DNA of 63,405 bases from Acidithiobacillus sp. (GCF_023256195.1 NZ_JAGDWX010000019.1:1-63405), one strand, 5' to 3'. Numbered from the stretch's first letter, positions 42,617 through 53,145 are shown. Notes: generated by a model from the sequence alone, not told the origin. Numbers and translations are program-made.

Positions 42617-45433
42617 TCAGGCCAGCTGGCGCAGGCGTTCTTCCTGCTCGGATAACTGCGACAGGGCGTTCTCCAGCTCTTTCAGGCGCTCTTCCTCCTT
42701 GATGACCACCGCCGCAGGGGCGCGCTCGCGGAAGTTCTCCTGGGCCAGTTTGCTGCGGGTCTTCTGGAGGTCCTGTTCCAACCGCCGCCGTTCTCGCTCC
42801 AGCCGCCCGCGCTCGGCCTCAAGATCGATGACGCCAGCCAGAGGCACCAGCAGCCGCAGGTCGCCCACCAGAGCCAGTGCGGCGGGCGGCGCTGCTTCAC
42901 CGTCGTCCAACCAGTGCAGGTCCTTGAGCTTGCCAAGACTGAAGAGCCAGGGAGAAAACTCCTCGACCCGCTGCCGATCTTGCGCCTGTCCGCCCTGCAG
43001 GAGTAGAGGCAGGGGACGGGCCGGTGGGATGTCCATCTCGCCGCGAATGGAGCGCAGGGCGTTGATCACGGCCATGAGCCACTGCACCTGCGCGTCGCTG
43101 TGCGGATCCACGCGCTCAAGCTCGGCCTTGGGATAGGTGGCCAGGGCAATGCTGGGCCCGCCGCGACCCAGCATGGGTGCCACCCGCTGCCAGAGGGCTT
43201 CGGTAATGAAGGGCATGAAGGGGTGGAGCAGGCGCAGGCCGGCCTCCAGAACGCGCAGCAGGGTCCGCCGGCTGCCGCGCTGCTGGGTGGGAGTGAAGGC
43301 ACCCTCGCCGCGCAGTGCCGGCTTCGCCAGCTCGATGTACCAGTCGCAGTAGTCGTTCCAGAAAAACTGGTAGAGGGCCTGGGCGGCGTCGGCAAAGCGA
43401 TACTGGTCGATGGCCTCATTCACCGCCGCCTCGGTCTCCTGCAGGCGGCCGATGATCCAGCGCTCCGGTGCCAGCAGCTCGCTCTCGCCCTCGAGATCAC
43501 CGACGTGCTCCACCTGCATGGTGGCAAAGCGGGCGGCATTCCAGATCTTGTTGCAGAAATTGCGCGAGCCTTCCACGCGTTTGAGGTCGAAACGAATATC
43601 TCGACCCTGGGTGGCCAGGGATGCGAGGGTAAAGCGCAGGGCATCGGTACCGAAGGCGGGGATACCTTCCGGGAACTCCTTGCGGGTGGCCTGCTCGATC
43701 TTTTGGGCCATGTGCGGCTGCAGCAGTCCCTGGGTGCGTTTGGCGACCAGGGCTTCCAGATCGATGCCGTCGATGAGATCCAAAGGATCGAGGACATTGC
43801 CTTTGGATTTGCTCATTTTTTGGCCTTCGCCATCGCGTACGAGGCCGTGCACGTAGACCTCGTGGAAGGGTACTTCGTCCATGAAGCGCAGGCCCATCAT
43901 GACCATGCGGGCTACCCAGAAGAAGATGATGTCGAAGCCGGTAACCAGGACGCTGGTGGGGTAGAACTCCCGCAGGTCGGCGGTCTGCTCCGGCCAGCCC
44001 AGAGTAGTGAAGGGCCAGAGCGCCGAGCTGAACCAGGTATCGAGCACGTCGGGATCCCGCTCCAGGGGAACGGTCATGCCGTAGTGCCGCTGGGCCTGCG
44101 CTGCCGCCGCCGCTTCGTCCCGGGCGACGAAAATGTGGCCATCGGGCCCGTACCAGGCCGGTATCTGGTGACCCCACCAGAGCTGACGGGAGATGCACCA
44201 GTCTTCGATACGGCGCATCCAGTCGAAATAGGTCTTGGTCCAGTTCTCCGGCACGAAGCGCAGGCGACCCGTCTCTACCGCGGCAATGGCCGGCTCTGCC
44301 AGGGGGGCGACCCGTACGTACCACTGATCGGTGAGAAAAGGCTCGATGGCGGCACCGGAGCGGTCGCCCCGCGGCACCGTCAGGCGGTGTTCATCGGTGC
44401 GCTCCAGCAGGCCCTCGGCCTCCAGTTGGGCGACCAGTGCGCGCCGTGCGGCGTAACGATCCAGACCCCGCAGGGTCTCAGGGATGGGGGCGGGCCAGTC
44501 GGCGCCGAAGACCTCGCCCTCGGCGCGGATGCGGGCATCGGGCGTGAAGACGTTGACCAGCGGCAGGTGGTGCCGCTGACCGACCTGATAGTCATTGAAG
44601 TCGTGGGCGGGGGTGATCTTCACACAGCCGGAGCCGAACTCGGGGTCGACATAGTCGTCGGCGATGATGGGAATCTCCCGTCCGACAACGGGCAGGCGCA
44701 GGCGGCGACCGACGAAGCGGCGATAGCGCGGATCTTCCGGATGCACCGCGACCGCCACGTCGCCCAGGAGCGTTTCCGGACGGGTGGTGGCCACGATCAG
44801 ATGACCGTCACCCTCTGCCAGGGGATAGCGGATATGCCAGAGCTTGCCCATCTCCTCTTCGTTCAGCACCTCGAGGTCGGAGACGGCGGTCTGCAGGACG
44901 GGGTCCCAATTCACCAATCGTTTACCGCGATAAATGAGACCTTCCTCGTAGAGGCGCACAAAGACCTCGGTGACCGCCTCGGAGAGACCACTGTCCAGGG
45001 TGAAGCGCTGCCGACTCCAGTCGCAACTGCTGCCGAGACGGCGGATCTGTCGGACGATGCGGTCTCCCGATTCCTCGCGCCAGCGCCAGACCCGCTCCAG
45101 AAAGGCGGAGCGGCCCATGCTCCGCCGCTCCAGACCCTCGCGCTGAAGCTGTCGCTCCACCAGCATCTGCGTGGCGATGCCGGCGTGGTCCGTGCCCGGC
45201 TGCCACAGCACGCGCTCGCCGCGCATGCGGTGGGTCCGCACCAGGACATCCATGAGGGTATCCTGGAAGGCGTGCCCCATGTGCAGGGTGCCGGTGACAT
45301 TGGGCGGCGGCAGCATGATGCAGTAGGCCGGACCGTCCCCGCTCGGGGCAAAGACGCCGTGCGTCTCCCAGCGTCGATAGCAATCGTCCTCAATCTGTGC
45401 GGGGGCGAAGGGGCGGTCAAAGAGTTCCGTCAT
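42617..45433 (-). CDS. valS: valyl-tRNA synthetase
   Basis: A 938-residue class I synthetase. HIGH-type motif [15 protein letters not shown] at residues 41-55, the CP1 editing domain ([22 protein letters not shown]), [14 protein letters not shown], the KMSKS signature ([20 protein letters not shown]), the anticodon domain and a C-terminal coiled coil ([24 protein letters not shown]). Full length. Its start overlaps the stop of the preceding unknown gene in ATGA, so it is coupled to the pepA-holC-unknown cluster. Confidence 0.97.
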   Translation of the reverse strand: MTELFDRPFAPAQIEDDCYRRWETHGVFAPSGDGPAYCIMLPPPNVTGTLHMGHAFQDTLMDVLVRTHRMRGERVLWQPGTDHAGIATQMLVERQLQREGLERRSMGRSAFLERVWRWREESGDRIVRQIRRLGSSCDWSRQRFTLDSGLSEAVTEVFVRLYEEGLIYRGKRLVNWDPVLQTAVSDLEVLNEEEMGKLWHIRYPLAEGDGHLIVATTRPETLLGDVAVAVHPEDPRYRRFVGRRLRLPVVGREIPIIADDYVDPEFGSGCVKITPAHDFNDYQVGQRHHLPLVNVFTPDARIRAEGEVFGADWPAPIPETLRGLDRYAARRALVAQLEAEGLLERTDEHRLTVPRGDRSGAAIEPFLTDQWYVRVAPLAEPAIAAVETGRLRFVPENWTKTYFDWMRRIEDWCISRQLWWGHQIPAWYGPDGHIFVARDEAAAAAQAQRHYGMTVPLERDPDVLDTWFSSALWPFTTLGWPEQTADLREFYPTSVLVTGFDIIFFWVARMVMMGLRFMDEVPFHEVYVHGLVRDGEGQKMSKSKGNVLDPLDLIDGIDLEALVAKRTQGLLQPHMAQKIEQATRKEFPEGIPAFGTDALRFTLASLATQGRDIRFDLKRVEGSRNFCNKIWNAARFATMQVEHVGDLEGESELLAPERWIIGRLQETEAAVNEAIDQYRFADAAQALYQFFWNDYCDWYIELAKPALRGEGAFTPTQQRGSRRTLLRVLEAGLRLLHPFMPFITEALWQRVAPMLGRGGPSIALATYPKAELERVDPHSDAQVQWLMAVINALRSIRGEMDIPPARPLPLLLQGGQAQDRQRVEEFSPWLFSLGKLKDLHWLDDGEAAPPAALALVGDLRLLVPLAGVIDLEAERGRLERERRRLEQDLQKTRSKLAQENFRERAPAAVVIKEEERLKELENALSQLSEQEERLRQLA

Positions 45434-46326
45434 GCCTGTGGGCCTTGCTTGGGATCTTCGTCGGAGATATCAGGGTGAAGGGCCTGATCAAAACCCTCGT
45501 GCAGGACCTGCTGCAAGATCTGCGGCAGGCTTTCCTGCAGTTCCTTGCTGATGCTTTCACGCAGGCGGATGCCCTCGAGGGAGAGGGCGCGCAGCACGGC
45601 GATGCTGACCTGTTCCTTCCACACCTTCTGCAGGTGCTGGGTGAGGCGTTCTTCCAGTTCGCTCAGCACCCGCCGTTCGACCTCTTGGAACAGTAGGGTT
45701 TCGAACTCCTGCAGGAACTGCATGTCCAGCGCTGGACCCGCGGATTCCGGCGCGGGCGTGGAGCTGCCAGGGGCCGGTGCTTCCTCCGCTGGAGAAGCGC
45801 CGTAGTGGAAGGAGAGATTGCGGATGCGCTCCAAGGCTTCAGCCAGATCGGCTTCTTCCATGCTTGCGGCACCCTGCTCGCGGCGATCCTCCACGGCCGG
45901 CTTGGGCTCGGATGAACCGGTATCCGCTGGGCTAGTCGTATGCGGCGCGCGGTCTTCGCCACGCACGCCTTCTGCGAGAAGGGCGCGGTCCGCAGATGCG
46001 GGTTCGGCTTCCACCGCGGGAGCGACGGTGGTCTCGTCAAGTATGGCTGCCATTGCGGCGTTGGCCTCGGGCGACGCCTGCTCAAACACGGACCCTGGGA
46101 ACGCATCCGCCACTGCTTCATGCTGCCCGACGACCGGCTCTTGCATGGGCTGCGCTGCAGCCTGTCGATCGTCGGCCACCTCGTGCTGGTCCGCAGAGTT
46201 GCGCGAACCATGCCACAGGGGCGGCGGCAGTCCCTCCCGCACCAGCTTGGTGAGCAGGAGCGGCTCCACGTCCTCCGGGAGGTCATCGACGGCGAGAATG
46301 GGTTCTTGGCGCGAGGGGGATGACAT
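45430..46326 (-). CDS. hypothetical protein between holC and valS
   Basis: A 298-residue protein not recognised. The first half is acidic and low in complexity (many Ala, Glu, Pro), starting [29 protein letters not shown]. From about residue 160 it becomes helical ([17 protein letters not shown]) and ends in a long amphipathic coiled region ([20 protein letters not shown], then [21 protein letters not shown]). There is no signal or membrane segment. The place between DNA polymerase III chi and valS, where chi is usually directly followed by valS, suggests a lineage-specific insertion. It is translationally coupled to valS. Confidence 0.75.
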   Translation of the reverse strand: MSSPSRQEPILAVDDLPEDVEPLLLTKLVREGLPPPLWHGSRNSADQHEVADDRQAAAQPMQEPVVGQHEAVADAFPGSVFEQASPEANAAMAAILDETTVAPAVEAEPASADRALLAEGVRGEDRAPHTTSPADTGSSEPKPAVEDRREQGAASMEEADLAEALERIRNLSFHYGASPAEEAPAPGSSTPAPESAGPALDMQFLQEFETLLFQEVERRVLSELEERLTQHLQKVWKEQVSIAVLRALSLEGIRLRESISKELQESLPQILQQVLHEGFDQALHPDISDEDPKQGPQA

Positions 46327-46338
46327 GGCTGAGCTCCG

Positions 46339-46770
46339 TCAGGCTTCCAGGGTGTAGGTCTGCATAGTGTAGCCCGCCTCGCGCAGCAAGCGATAACGCT
46401 GGCGAGCGTCCGCCGTGCTGGCTTCGTCCGGAGGAATGAAGTCCAGCAGGCGCGCATCTTCCGGCAAGGCCTTGGGCAGCGTACGCAGTCCAACCAGCGC
46501 CAGGGCTGGTGCCGGTCGCAGCGCCGTGGCATCGCTGCCGACGTAGAGGCAGACCGGCTCCTGCGGGTCGCGTCCGTGGGGGGTGAAGGCGCCTGCCTGG
46601 TAGGTCCAGAGGAGGTCGTCCAGGCTCTGCGCCAGCTCCTCATCGCTGCAGAGGATGTTGACCCGCCCTACCACCTGCCAGGCCTTGGCGATGACCCGGC
46701 ACATGGCTCGACGCTGCTCCACCGCCGTGAGCAGGTTGGGCGGCAGGCGATAGAAGCTGGCGCTGGGCAA
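46339..46770 (-). CDS. holC: DNA polymerase III chi subunit
   Basis: Chi links the clamp loader to SSB. About 143 residues: ASFYRLPPNLLTAVEQRRAMCRVIAKAWQVVGRVNILCSDEELAQSLDDLLWTYQ is the characteristic N-terminal region, followed by FTPHGRDPQEPVCLYVG. The start is a TTG at 46770 with GAGG 8 bases upstream; the frame stays open through pepA, so an upstream start is not believable. pepA-holC-valS is a conserved proteobacterial order, supporting the call. Confidence 0.88.
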   Translation of the reverse strand: MPSASFYRLPPNLLTAVEQRRAMCRVIAKAWQVVGRVNILCSDEELAQSLDDLLWTYQAGAFTPHGRDPQEPVCLYVGSDATALRPAPALALVGLRTLPKALPEDARLLDFIPPDEASTADARQRYRLLREAGYTMQTYTLEA

Positions 46771-46780
46771 AGGCCGGACC

Positions 46781-48283
46781 TCAGCGCGGATGGCCGGCGC
46801 GCCGCCGCAGGTACTCCACCAGCAGTGGGACGGGACGGCCCGTCGCTCCTTTGTGCTCGCCGCTTTTCCAGGCGACTCCGGCGATGTCCAGATGCGCCCA
46901 GGGAATATCCTCGACGAAGCGCGACAGGAAACAGGCGGCGGTGATGGTGCCGGCAGGGCGGCCGCCCACATTGCTGAGATCGGCGAAGGGGCTTTTCAGC
47001 TGTTCCTGATAGACCTCAAAGAGTGGCAGTTCCCAGGCACGATCGAGACTCTGCCGACCCGCCGCGAGCAGATCCTGGACCAGTGCCTCGTCCGTACCGA
47101 GCACCGCTGCCGTCTGATGTCCCAGGGCAATGATACAGGCACCGGTGAGCGTGGCCATGTCGATGATGGCCGCGGGTTTGAAGCGGCGCGCGTAGGTGAG
47201 GGCATCGGCGAGGATGAGGCGGCCTTCGGCGTCGGTATTGATGATCTCTACGGTCAGGCCCTGCATGCTCTTGTGAATGTCTCCGGGTTTGGTCGCCTTG
47301 CCATCGGGTAGATTCTCGGAGGCCGGGACCACCACCGTGAGATTCAGCGGCAGCTTCAGATCGGCAGCGGCGCGAATGGCGGCCAGAGCCGTTGCCCCGC
47401 CGCACATGTCATACTTCATCTCGTCCATCTTGTCCGCCGGTTTCAAAGAGATGCCGCCGGCGTCGAAGGTAAGGCCCTTGCCCACCAGCACCAGGGGGGC
47501 GGCATCCTTCTCACCTCCCCGGTAGTGCAGGACGATCAAGCGCGGTTCCTGCCGCGAACCCTGCGCGACCCCCAGCAGGAGTTGCATGCCCAGCGCTTCC
47601 ATCTGTGCCGGGCCGAGGATGTCGGCCTCGATGGCGCGGCTGGCCGCCATGGTCTGGGCCTGTTCCGCAAGCCAGGTGGGGGTGCAGACATTGCCCGGCT
47701 CATTGGCGAGATCCCGAGCCCAGGCGGTAGCCTCGCTGGTGATGCGGGCGGCCGTGGCGGCGGCGAGAATGGTCTCGCCCTGGGGGGCGAGGCGATCGTC
47801 CAAGGCCAGGGTCAGGGTCTGCAATTCCCGCCGCGGTGTTTCTGCAGGCGCCTTGTAGCGATCGAAGCGATACTGACCGTCGGCGATGGCCTGCACGGCG
47901 ATCTCCGCCAGCGCCGCCGGATCGCGTTGGGGGACGGCGAGCTCCAGACCGAAGAGCGCGGCTTGGGTTACCCCCCGGTCGGCCAGAGCGCGGCCTACCG
48001 CCAACAGGGCCTTCTGATAATTCAGGTCGGAGATCTTGGTCGATTTGCCGAGACCCACCAGCATGAGCCGGGCCGCCTGGACACCTGGGACATGGTAGAG
48101 GGTCAGAGTCTGGCCGCAGTCGGCGCGGAAGTCGCCCTGCTGCATGAGCTGCTTCAGAAAGCCGGATCCGGCCTGGTCCACCGCTGCCGCTGCCTGGGGA
48201 AGTTCGCCGTCGGAGAAAAGGGGAAGGATGAGACAATCCAGTGGGTCGCGGCAGGGGTCGATGGTGCGGACTACTATCTCCAA
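46781..48283 (-). CDS. pepA: leucyl (cytosol) aminopeptidase
   Basis: A 500-residue M17 aminopeptidase with two metal ions; in gamma-proteobacteria PepA also acts in XerCD recombination and carAB control. Active-site motifs are VGKGLTFDAGGISLKPADKMDEMKYDMCGGA (Lys, Asp), NTDAEGRLILADALTYA (family signature), and VNGYI-like regions replaced by ASENLPDGKATKPGD. The TTG start at 48283 is chosen because AGGAG lies about 9 bases upstream and homology begins there (LEIVVRTIDP). It is divergent from lptF. Confidence 0.95.
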   Translation of the reverse strand: MEIVVRTIDPCRDPLDCLILPLFSDGELPQAAAAVDQAGSGFLKQLMQQGDFRADCGQTLTLYHVPGVQAARLMLVGLGKSTKISDLNYQKALLAVGRALADRGVTQAALFGLELAVPQRDPAALAEIAVQAIADGQYRFDRYKAPAETPRRELQTLTLALDDRLAPQGETILAAATAARITSEATAWARDLANEPGNVCTPTWLAEQAQTMAASRAIEADILGPAQMEALGMQLLLGVAQGSRQEPRLIVLHYRGGEKDAAPLVLVGKGLTFDAGGISLKPADKMDEMKYDMCGGATALAAIRAAADLKLPLNLTVVVPASENLPDGKATKPGDIHKSMQGLTVEIINTDAEGRLILADALTYARRFKPAAIIDMATLTGACIIALGHQTAAVLGTDEALVQDLLAAGRQSLDRAWELPLFEVYQEQLKSPFADLSNVGGRPAGTITAACFLSRFVEDIPWAHLDIAGVAWKSGEHKGATGRPVPLLVEYLRRRAGHPR

Positions 48284-48406
48284 GGCTTCTCTCCTGTGGT
48301 AATCTCTGCCGATAGATGCCGGCGGGGGACAGCAACATGGGCAAACATAAGCCGTGAGACGCAGCGGATCAAGTTTGCAGGGCAACGGGCCCGGTGGGGG
48401 CTGGTG

Positions 48407-49528
48407 GTGAGCCGTATCCACGGTCGAATCCTGCACGATCTGCTGCGGACCTTTGTCCTGGGCTGTCTGGTGGTGCTGGGCATCCTGGCCATCGGTCAGT
48501 TGAGTCAGCTCCTCAGTCAGGTGGCGTCGGGACGGCTGCCGCTGGGGGTTACCTTGCAGCTGCTGGGGCTCGCCACTCCGACCTTGCTGGTGACGGTACT
48601 GCCGCTGGCCTTTTTCTTCTCGGTGTACCTGGTGTTCTCCAACCTCTATCGCAGCAATGAAATGATCGCCATCCGCAGCGCGGGCTTGAGTCTGTTGGAC
48701 CTGCTGCGAGCCCTGTTGCTACCGATCCTGGCCATCGCCATCCTTGAAGCCCTGCTGTCGCTGTCCTGGTCGCCCGCAGCCCAGCGGCAATTGCAGGCGG
48801 AAAGCCTGCGGCTGGCCAACGCCGCCGCCCAGGCCCTGATCCAGCCCGGCAGCTTTGCCCGTATCGCCGGCGGGCGCATCCTCTATGTGGGCGAGTCGGC
48901 CCCAGGTTCGGAGCACCGCTATCGGGAGATCTTCGTGGATCTCGGTGGCAAGGGCGGGCCGGATATCGCTACCGCCGCCTATGGCGAGATTCGGAAAGAC
49001 AGCGATGGCGGCATCGCTCTGGTGCTGATTCAGGGGCACCGATATCTGGGGCAACCGGGTACCGCCGGCTTCAAGATCCTCAGTTTTGCCCACTATCGCA
49101 TCGCCTTGGCGGCACCTGGACAGGGTGCCTCGAGTGGGGGCATACACTGGGCGGCACTGAGCCTTCCCCAGCTGCTCCAGGCCCTGCACGAGCCGCAGCA
49201 GGCGCGGCATGCCCTCAGCGAACTGGAGTGGCGGCTGATCTGGCCTCTGCTTATTCCCATACTAGCTTTGCTGGCCATCCCCCTGGCCTTCGGCGGGCCG
49301 CGCGGGGCGGGCCGGGCCACGGGTGCCCTGCTGGGAATCCTGACCCTGCTGGCCGCCAACAATCTGCTGGTGTTCTTGAAGGAGGGTATTGCTCAGGGGC
49401 GCATCGGCGGCTTCCCAGGGCTCTTCTGGGTGCTGCTCCTGCTGGGTGCGCTGGCGGGCTACGCTTTCTGGCGACGCCAGGGCGACCGTCCGGTGCTGCC
49501 CGCCTGGTTGGGACTGCTGCGGCCGTGA
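48407..49528 (+). CDS. lptF: LPS export ABC transporter permease LptF
   Basis: LptF with LptG forms the inner-membrane part of the LptB2FGC lipopolysaccharide extractor. About 373 residues with six membrane helices: three before a periplasmic jellyroll (GSFARIAGGRILYVGESA to GIALVLIQGHRYLG) and three after. The conserved coupling segment NLYRSNEMIAIRSAGLSLLDLLRALL is present. Start is GTG 48407 (GTG 48404 is equally possible); the open frame upstream runs through pepA antisense sequence. GTGA overlap with lptG. Confidence 0.9.
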   Translation: MSRIHGRILHDLLRTFVLGCLVVLGILAIGQLSQLLSQVASGRLPLGVTLQLLGLATPTLLVTVLPLAFFFSVYLVFSNLYRSNEMIAIRSAGLSLLDLLRALLLPILAIAILEALLSLSWSPAAQRQLQAESLRLANAAAQALIQPGSFARIAGGRILYVGESAPGSEHRYREIFVDLGGKGGPDIATAAYGEIRKDSDGGIALVLIQGHRYLGQPGTAGFKILSFAHYRIALAAPGQGASSGGIHWAALSLPQLLQALHEPQQARHALSELEWRLIWPLLIPILALLAIPLAFGGPRGAGRATGALLGILTLLAANNLLVFLKEGIAQGRIGGFPGLFWVLLLLGALAGYAFWRRQGDRPVLPAWLGLLRP

Positions 49529-50598
49529 AGCGCGCCGATCGACTGCTCTTTCGCGGCATGCTTGGTTACAGCCTGCTGGTGCTACTGGTGTTGCTGGCGC
49601 TGATGTTTGTGGCCAACCTCATCGCCAAGTCCGGTGGACCGGGCCACGGTAGCTGGGGCATGGGCAAGCTGGTGACCTATATCGCCCTGCAACTGCCCGA
49701 CCTTGCCTATAATCTCGTCCCCCTGGCACTGCTCCTGGGCGCTCTGATCTGGGTGAGTCTACTCAATAGCCATTCGGAACTCGTGGCGCTGCGCATGTCC
49801 GGGTGGTCTCTGTGGCGCCTGCAGAGACCACTGCTCTGGGTGGGGCTGTTGGGAGCGCTGTTGACCTTTGCCTTGGGCGAGTGGGTGGTCCCCTACACCT
49901 CGCCGGCGGCGGAGGCCATCTGGGCCAACGACGGCCAGAGCGGCCAGTTTCAGGCCCTTCCCGATGGTGGGGTTTGGCTGCGCCAGGGACGGCAGCTGAT
50001 CCAGATCCGCGCCATCGCCGCCGATGGCCGTCGCCTCGACGGCCTGCGTATAGTCGTCACGGCACCGAGCCTCGATGCCGTCACCCGCATTCTGGAGGCG
50101 AAGGAAGCGCTCTACCGCAATGGTGCCTGGCAGCTGCGATCGGTCCAGAGCCATAGCTTGAGTGCGCAGCAGATCGTCTCCAGCGATACCTCCGAGGAGC
50201 CCTGGGATGTGCGTCTCGATCCTGAGACCTTGCGCAGCTTTTCGCATCCGACCCGCACCATGACCCTGCCGGCCCTTTGGGAGAGCTACCGGAATCTCCA
50301 GGGCAGCGTGCTCAGCATGAACCGCTTCGCGCTGGCTTTCTGGAAGCGGGTGACTTACCCCTGGGTCGGACTCGTCATGATCTGGCTGGTGGTCCCCCTG
50401 GTGACGCGTAACCCGCGTGGAGGAGGGCTTGCGGGCCGGATTTTGGCGGGCCTCGTGCTGGGTCTGGCCTTCCATTTTCTGACGGAGATGTCCGGTTTTA
50501 TCAGTATCTCGGGAGGGATCCCTCCGGTCTTTGCCACGGTCTTCCCTTTGGCTCTGTTTGCCAGCGTGGCCTGGGGACTGCAGCGCTATTACCGCTGA
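49525..50598 (+). CDS. lptG: LPS export ABC transporter permease LptG
   Basis: Partner of LptF, 357 residues, same 3+3 helix layout. The coupling segment is LLNSHSELVALRMSGWSLWRLQRPLL; the periplasmic domain spans YTSPAAEAIWANDGQSGQF to LSAQQIVSS, followed by LWESYRNLQGSVLSMNRFALAFWKRVTYP and the last three helices. The GTG start overlaps the lptF stop (GTGA), so the two subunits are made in equal amounts. No lptA-C genes are in the window. Confidence 0.92.
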   Translation: MKRADRLLFRGMLGYSLLVLLVLLALMFVANLIAKSGGPGHGSWGMGKLVTYIALQLPDLAYNLVPLALLLGALIWVSLLNSHSELVALRMSGWSLWRLQRPLLWVGLLGALLTFALGEWVVPYTSPAAEAIWANDGQSGQFQALPDGGVWLRQGRQLIQIRAIAADGRRLDGLRIVVTAPSLDAVTRILEAKEALYRNGAWQLRSVQSHSLSAQQIVSSDTSEEPWDVRLDPETLRSFSHPTRTMTLPALWESYRNLQGSVLSMNRFALAFWKRVTYPWVGLVMIWLVVPLVTRNPRGGGLAGRILAGLVLGLAFHFLTEMSGFISISGGIPPVFATVFPLALFASVAWGLQRYYR

Positions 50599-50709
50599 GG
50601 ATCTCGTTGCGGGAAGTTCAGAGATGGTTTTTGGGGATTTATTGCCTAATTAAGCGAGGACTCGAGTACGGGCTGGAGCGCAGCATGCCAGACCAAAGGA
50701 ACGGAACAT

Positions 50710-50730
50710 ACGGCCGAAAGGGGCCGTTTT
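50710..50730 (+). terminator. possible terminator between lptG and the dynamin-like gene
   Basis: ACGGCC (50710-50715) and GGCCGT (50722-50727) form a short stem with loop GAAAGG followed by TTTT. It lies 112 bases after lptG and 14 bases before the next start codon. The stem is short, so termination would be partial. Confidence 0.4.
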
Positions 50731-50743
50731 ACGGGAGGGTTCG

Positions 50744-52723
50744 ATGGAAAAGCCGCTGTTGATCTACAGGTTGCAGGAATATCACCAATGGCGGCAACAC
50801 ATTGCAGCGGCCGTCCAGGAGATGGCGCGATTCAGTCTGAGTCTGGAGCTGCTCCCGAGCGGGACCCTCCTGCGGATGGAGAATCTGGCTCAGGAAATAC
50901 TGGATGACCAACTCAAAATATCCTTTTATGGCGAATTCGCCCGAGGTAAATCGGAGCTCATCAACGCGCTCTTTTTCCACGATTATGGAGCACGGCTCCT
51001 GCCTTCGGGCCCGGGTCAGACCACCATGTGTCCGGTGGAGATCCGGGCGACTTCGGGCCAAGCTGCCAGCCTCGAACTGCTGCCTATCCGTTCCCGGAGC
51101 CTGCGTGGTTCGGTAGAGCAACTCAAGCGTTCGCGCGAGCTGTGGACGGTACTGCCCCTGGACAGTGAAGCGGCGCAGGCCGCGGCCATGGGGCAACTGA
51201 CCGAGACACTGTGTGTGGGACTGGGCGAGGCACGACGTTGGGGGCTCTGCCCGCCCTTGGATGGCGCCAAACCCGAGCAGAGCCAGTGCCCCTCCTGTGG
51301 CGATGGCAAGGTCCGCATACCTCGCTGGCGTTATGGGCTCCTGCGTCTGGACCATTCCGTCCTGCAAGCGGGCCTGGTCATCCTGGATACCCCCGGCCTC
51401 AATGCCCTGGGCAGTGAGGGGGATCTCGGCCTCGAGCTGGCGCGCGATGCCGATGCCGTGATCTTCGTGCTGGGGGCCGATACCGGCTTGACCCAGAGCG
51501 ACCTGGAAATCTGGGAACAGGCCTTGGGGCGCAGTCCGCTGCTCAACCAGCTGGTGGTGCTCAACAAGATCGATACCCTCTGGGACGAGCTGAAGCCCGC
51601 GAGTGAAATCGATGCCATGGTGGAGCAGCAGAGCCAGAACGTGGCCCAGCGCCTCAATTTGCGCCCCGACCAGGTGGTTGCCGTATCGGCCCAGAAGGGG
51701 CTGGTTGGGCGCATTCGCAAGGACGAGGCGTTGCTGCACCGCAGTGGCCTGGAGCGTCTCGAACGTGCCATCGCCGAGGTCCTGTTGCCGGGCAAGCGCA
51801 AGGCCATCGAGGAGAATACCGGCCGGCTGCTGCGGCGCGTGCTGGTGGATCAGCAGGTGCTCCTGGACGAGCAGATCCAGAATCTGCGCGCGGAGATGGA
51901 GAGCATGCGCCGGCTGCAGGCACAGACCGGAGAGCAGTTGCCGCGCTTACTGGAGCGGCAGCGGAAATTGCTGGAGAGTTTCGCGCGCGATCGCAGCGGC
52001 TTTCTGCGCCGGCAGCAGGAATTCCTGGAGCTCTCCCGCACCTGGCTGCTGGAACCTCTGGCCATGGAAGGCCTGGACGGTCTGATCGAGGAGGCTCGGG
52101 CAGAACTCCTCGCTGCCTGGACCACCGTTGGCATCTACGATCGATTCACGCGCTTCTTCGCGGAGACCATCGCCCAGTTCGACCAGGCCCTGGAGCATGC
52201 CAACCGCCTGTCGGTTATGATGATGGAGGCCTATCAGGGGCTGGAGCAGCAGTATCTGCTGCCGCGTCTGGATACCGTTCCCTATGCGCTGCTGCCGCGG
52301 CGTGCCGAGCTCCTGTCCTTGGCCGACAGCTACGAGCGCTTCGGCAAACGTCTGGAAATTGCCGCGAAACCTCAGGGGGTAGTGGTCCGCAAGGCCTTCT
52401 TGAGTCTCGCGACCCAGATTCGCCGCTTTGTCGAGGCCACGCGCCGGGATCTGACGGCTTGGGTGGAGGAGGCTCTGGAGTTGATGAACCGACAGCTGAT
52501 GATGTACGCCGAGCAGTCCGACGAGAAACTGCGCGCGCTGGAGTCCATCGTCGAGTCTTCCGTCAACATTCAGCCCCGGATCGAGTCCCTCATGAGCCGA
52601 GAGCAGACGCTACAGCGTCAGGCCCAGGAACTTCAGGCTCTGCGCGACCGTCTGCAAGGCCTTTTCCGCTGGACGGAGGAAGATCATCAGGGCCTTGCTG
52701 CCCTGCGTATGTCCTCCCGATGA
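50744..52723 (+). CDS. dynamin-like GTPase with a cysteine cluster in the G domain
   Basis: A 659-residue large GTPase of the bacterial dynamin-like type. G1 GEFARGKS (63-70), G2 threonines in GQTTMCPVE (93-94), G3 DTPG (215-218) and G4 NKID (274-277) are all present. Between G2 and G3 an insertion carries Cys157, Cys169 and a CPSC pair (182, 185), a possible zinc site. The rest is helical stalk (ERQRKLLESFARDRSGF, VESSVNIQPRIESLMSREQ) with no clear membrane helix. GGGAGG lies 6 bases before the ATG. Membrane remodelling or stress-linked membrane repair are known for relatives; the role here is unknown. Confidence 0.85.
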   Translation: MEKPLLIYRLQEYHQWRQHIAAAVQEMARFSLSLELLPSGTLLRMENLAQEILDDQLKISFYGEFARGKSELINALFFHDYGARLLPSGPGQTTMCPVEIRATSGQAASLELLPIRSRSLRGSVEQLKRSRELWTVLPLDSEAAQAAAMGQLTETLCVGLGEARRWGLCPPLDGAKPEQSQCPSCGDGKVRIPRWRYGLLRLDHSVLQAGLVILDTPGLNALGSEGDLGLELARDADAVIFVLGADTGLTQSDLEIWEQALGRSPLLNQLVVLNKIDTLWDELKPASEIDAMVEQQSQNVAQRLNLRPDQVVAVSAQKGLVGRIRKDEALLHRSGLERLERAIAEVLLPGKRKAIEENTGRLLRRVLVDQQVLLDEQIQNLRAEMESMRRLQAQTGEQLPRLLERQRKLLESFARDRSGFLRRQQEFLELSRTWLLEPLAMEGLDGLIEEARAELLAAWTTVGIYDRFTRFFAETIAQFDQALEHANRLSVMMMEAYQGLEQQYLLPRLDTVPYALLPRRAELLSLADSYERFGKRLEIAAKPQGVVVRKAFLSLATQIRRFVEATRRDLTAWVEEALELMNRQLMMYAEQSDEKLRALESIVESSVNIQPRIESLMSREQTLQRQAQELQALRDRLQGLFRWTEEDHQGLAALRMSSR

Positions 52724-52762
52724 TGACCGGCGCGGCCGTGCGGGTCCTCGGCTGCGCCGCTG

Positions 52763-53107
52763 TCAGTGGGCTTGTGCCGCCTTCTGGCGGATGATTTCCT
52801 CGTCGAAGGCGCGATCCAGAGTTTCCGACAGCTTCAGCACCTTGCGGAACAAGACCGGATCGGAATCGTCCGCCTGGCTGCGCAGGCGCAGGGCCGCCAG
52901 ACCATCGAAGCTGCGGGCGCGATCCACGGTGGCGTCGATACTATCGCAGCCGTTACCGGAATAGATGGCCATCAGGATTTCCTGCGCCAGCGGATCGGTC
53001 ATCGTGCCGGCCTGGGCGGCGGCAAGCGCACCCTTGAGATCCTGTCCCGCAGTGAGGCTGTAGCCCAAGTGGGTGTCTAGAAACTGGATCAGTTCGGCGT
53101 AGGTCAT
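52763..53107 (-). CDS. hypothetical protein (114 aa)
   Basis: A small soluble, mostly helical protein starting MTYAELIQFLDTHLGYSLTAG, with SGNGCDSIDATVDRARSFDGLAALRLR in the middle. Not recognised. AGGAG lies about 10 bases before the ATG. It converges on the dynamin-like gene and follows the GST-like gene by 38 bases, so it may belong to the same transcript. Confidence 0.65.
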   Translation of the reverse strand: MTYAELIQFLDTHLGYSLTAGQDLKGALAAAQAGTMTDPLAQEILMAIYSGNGCDSIDATVDRARSFDGLAALRLRSQADDSDPVLFRKVLKLSETLDRAFDEEIIRQKAAQAH

Positions 53108-53145
53108 ATCTATTCTCCTGGAGGCTTGCGCGTGTGAAGGGATGC

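Noticed and set aside
43100-45478. Very long plus-strand open frame opposite valS
   Set aside because: It is a GC-rich shadow of valS codons; translation shows no known domain, and valS is certain. The same applies to 2873-3940, 54671-56290, 22479-24410 and other long antisense frames.
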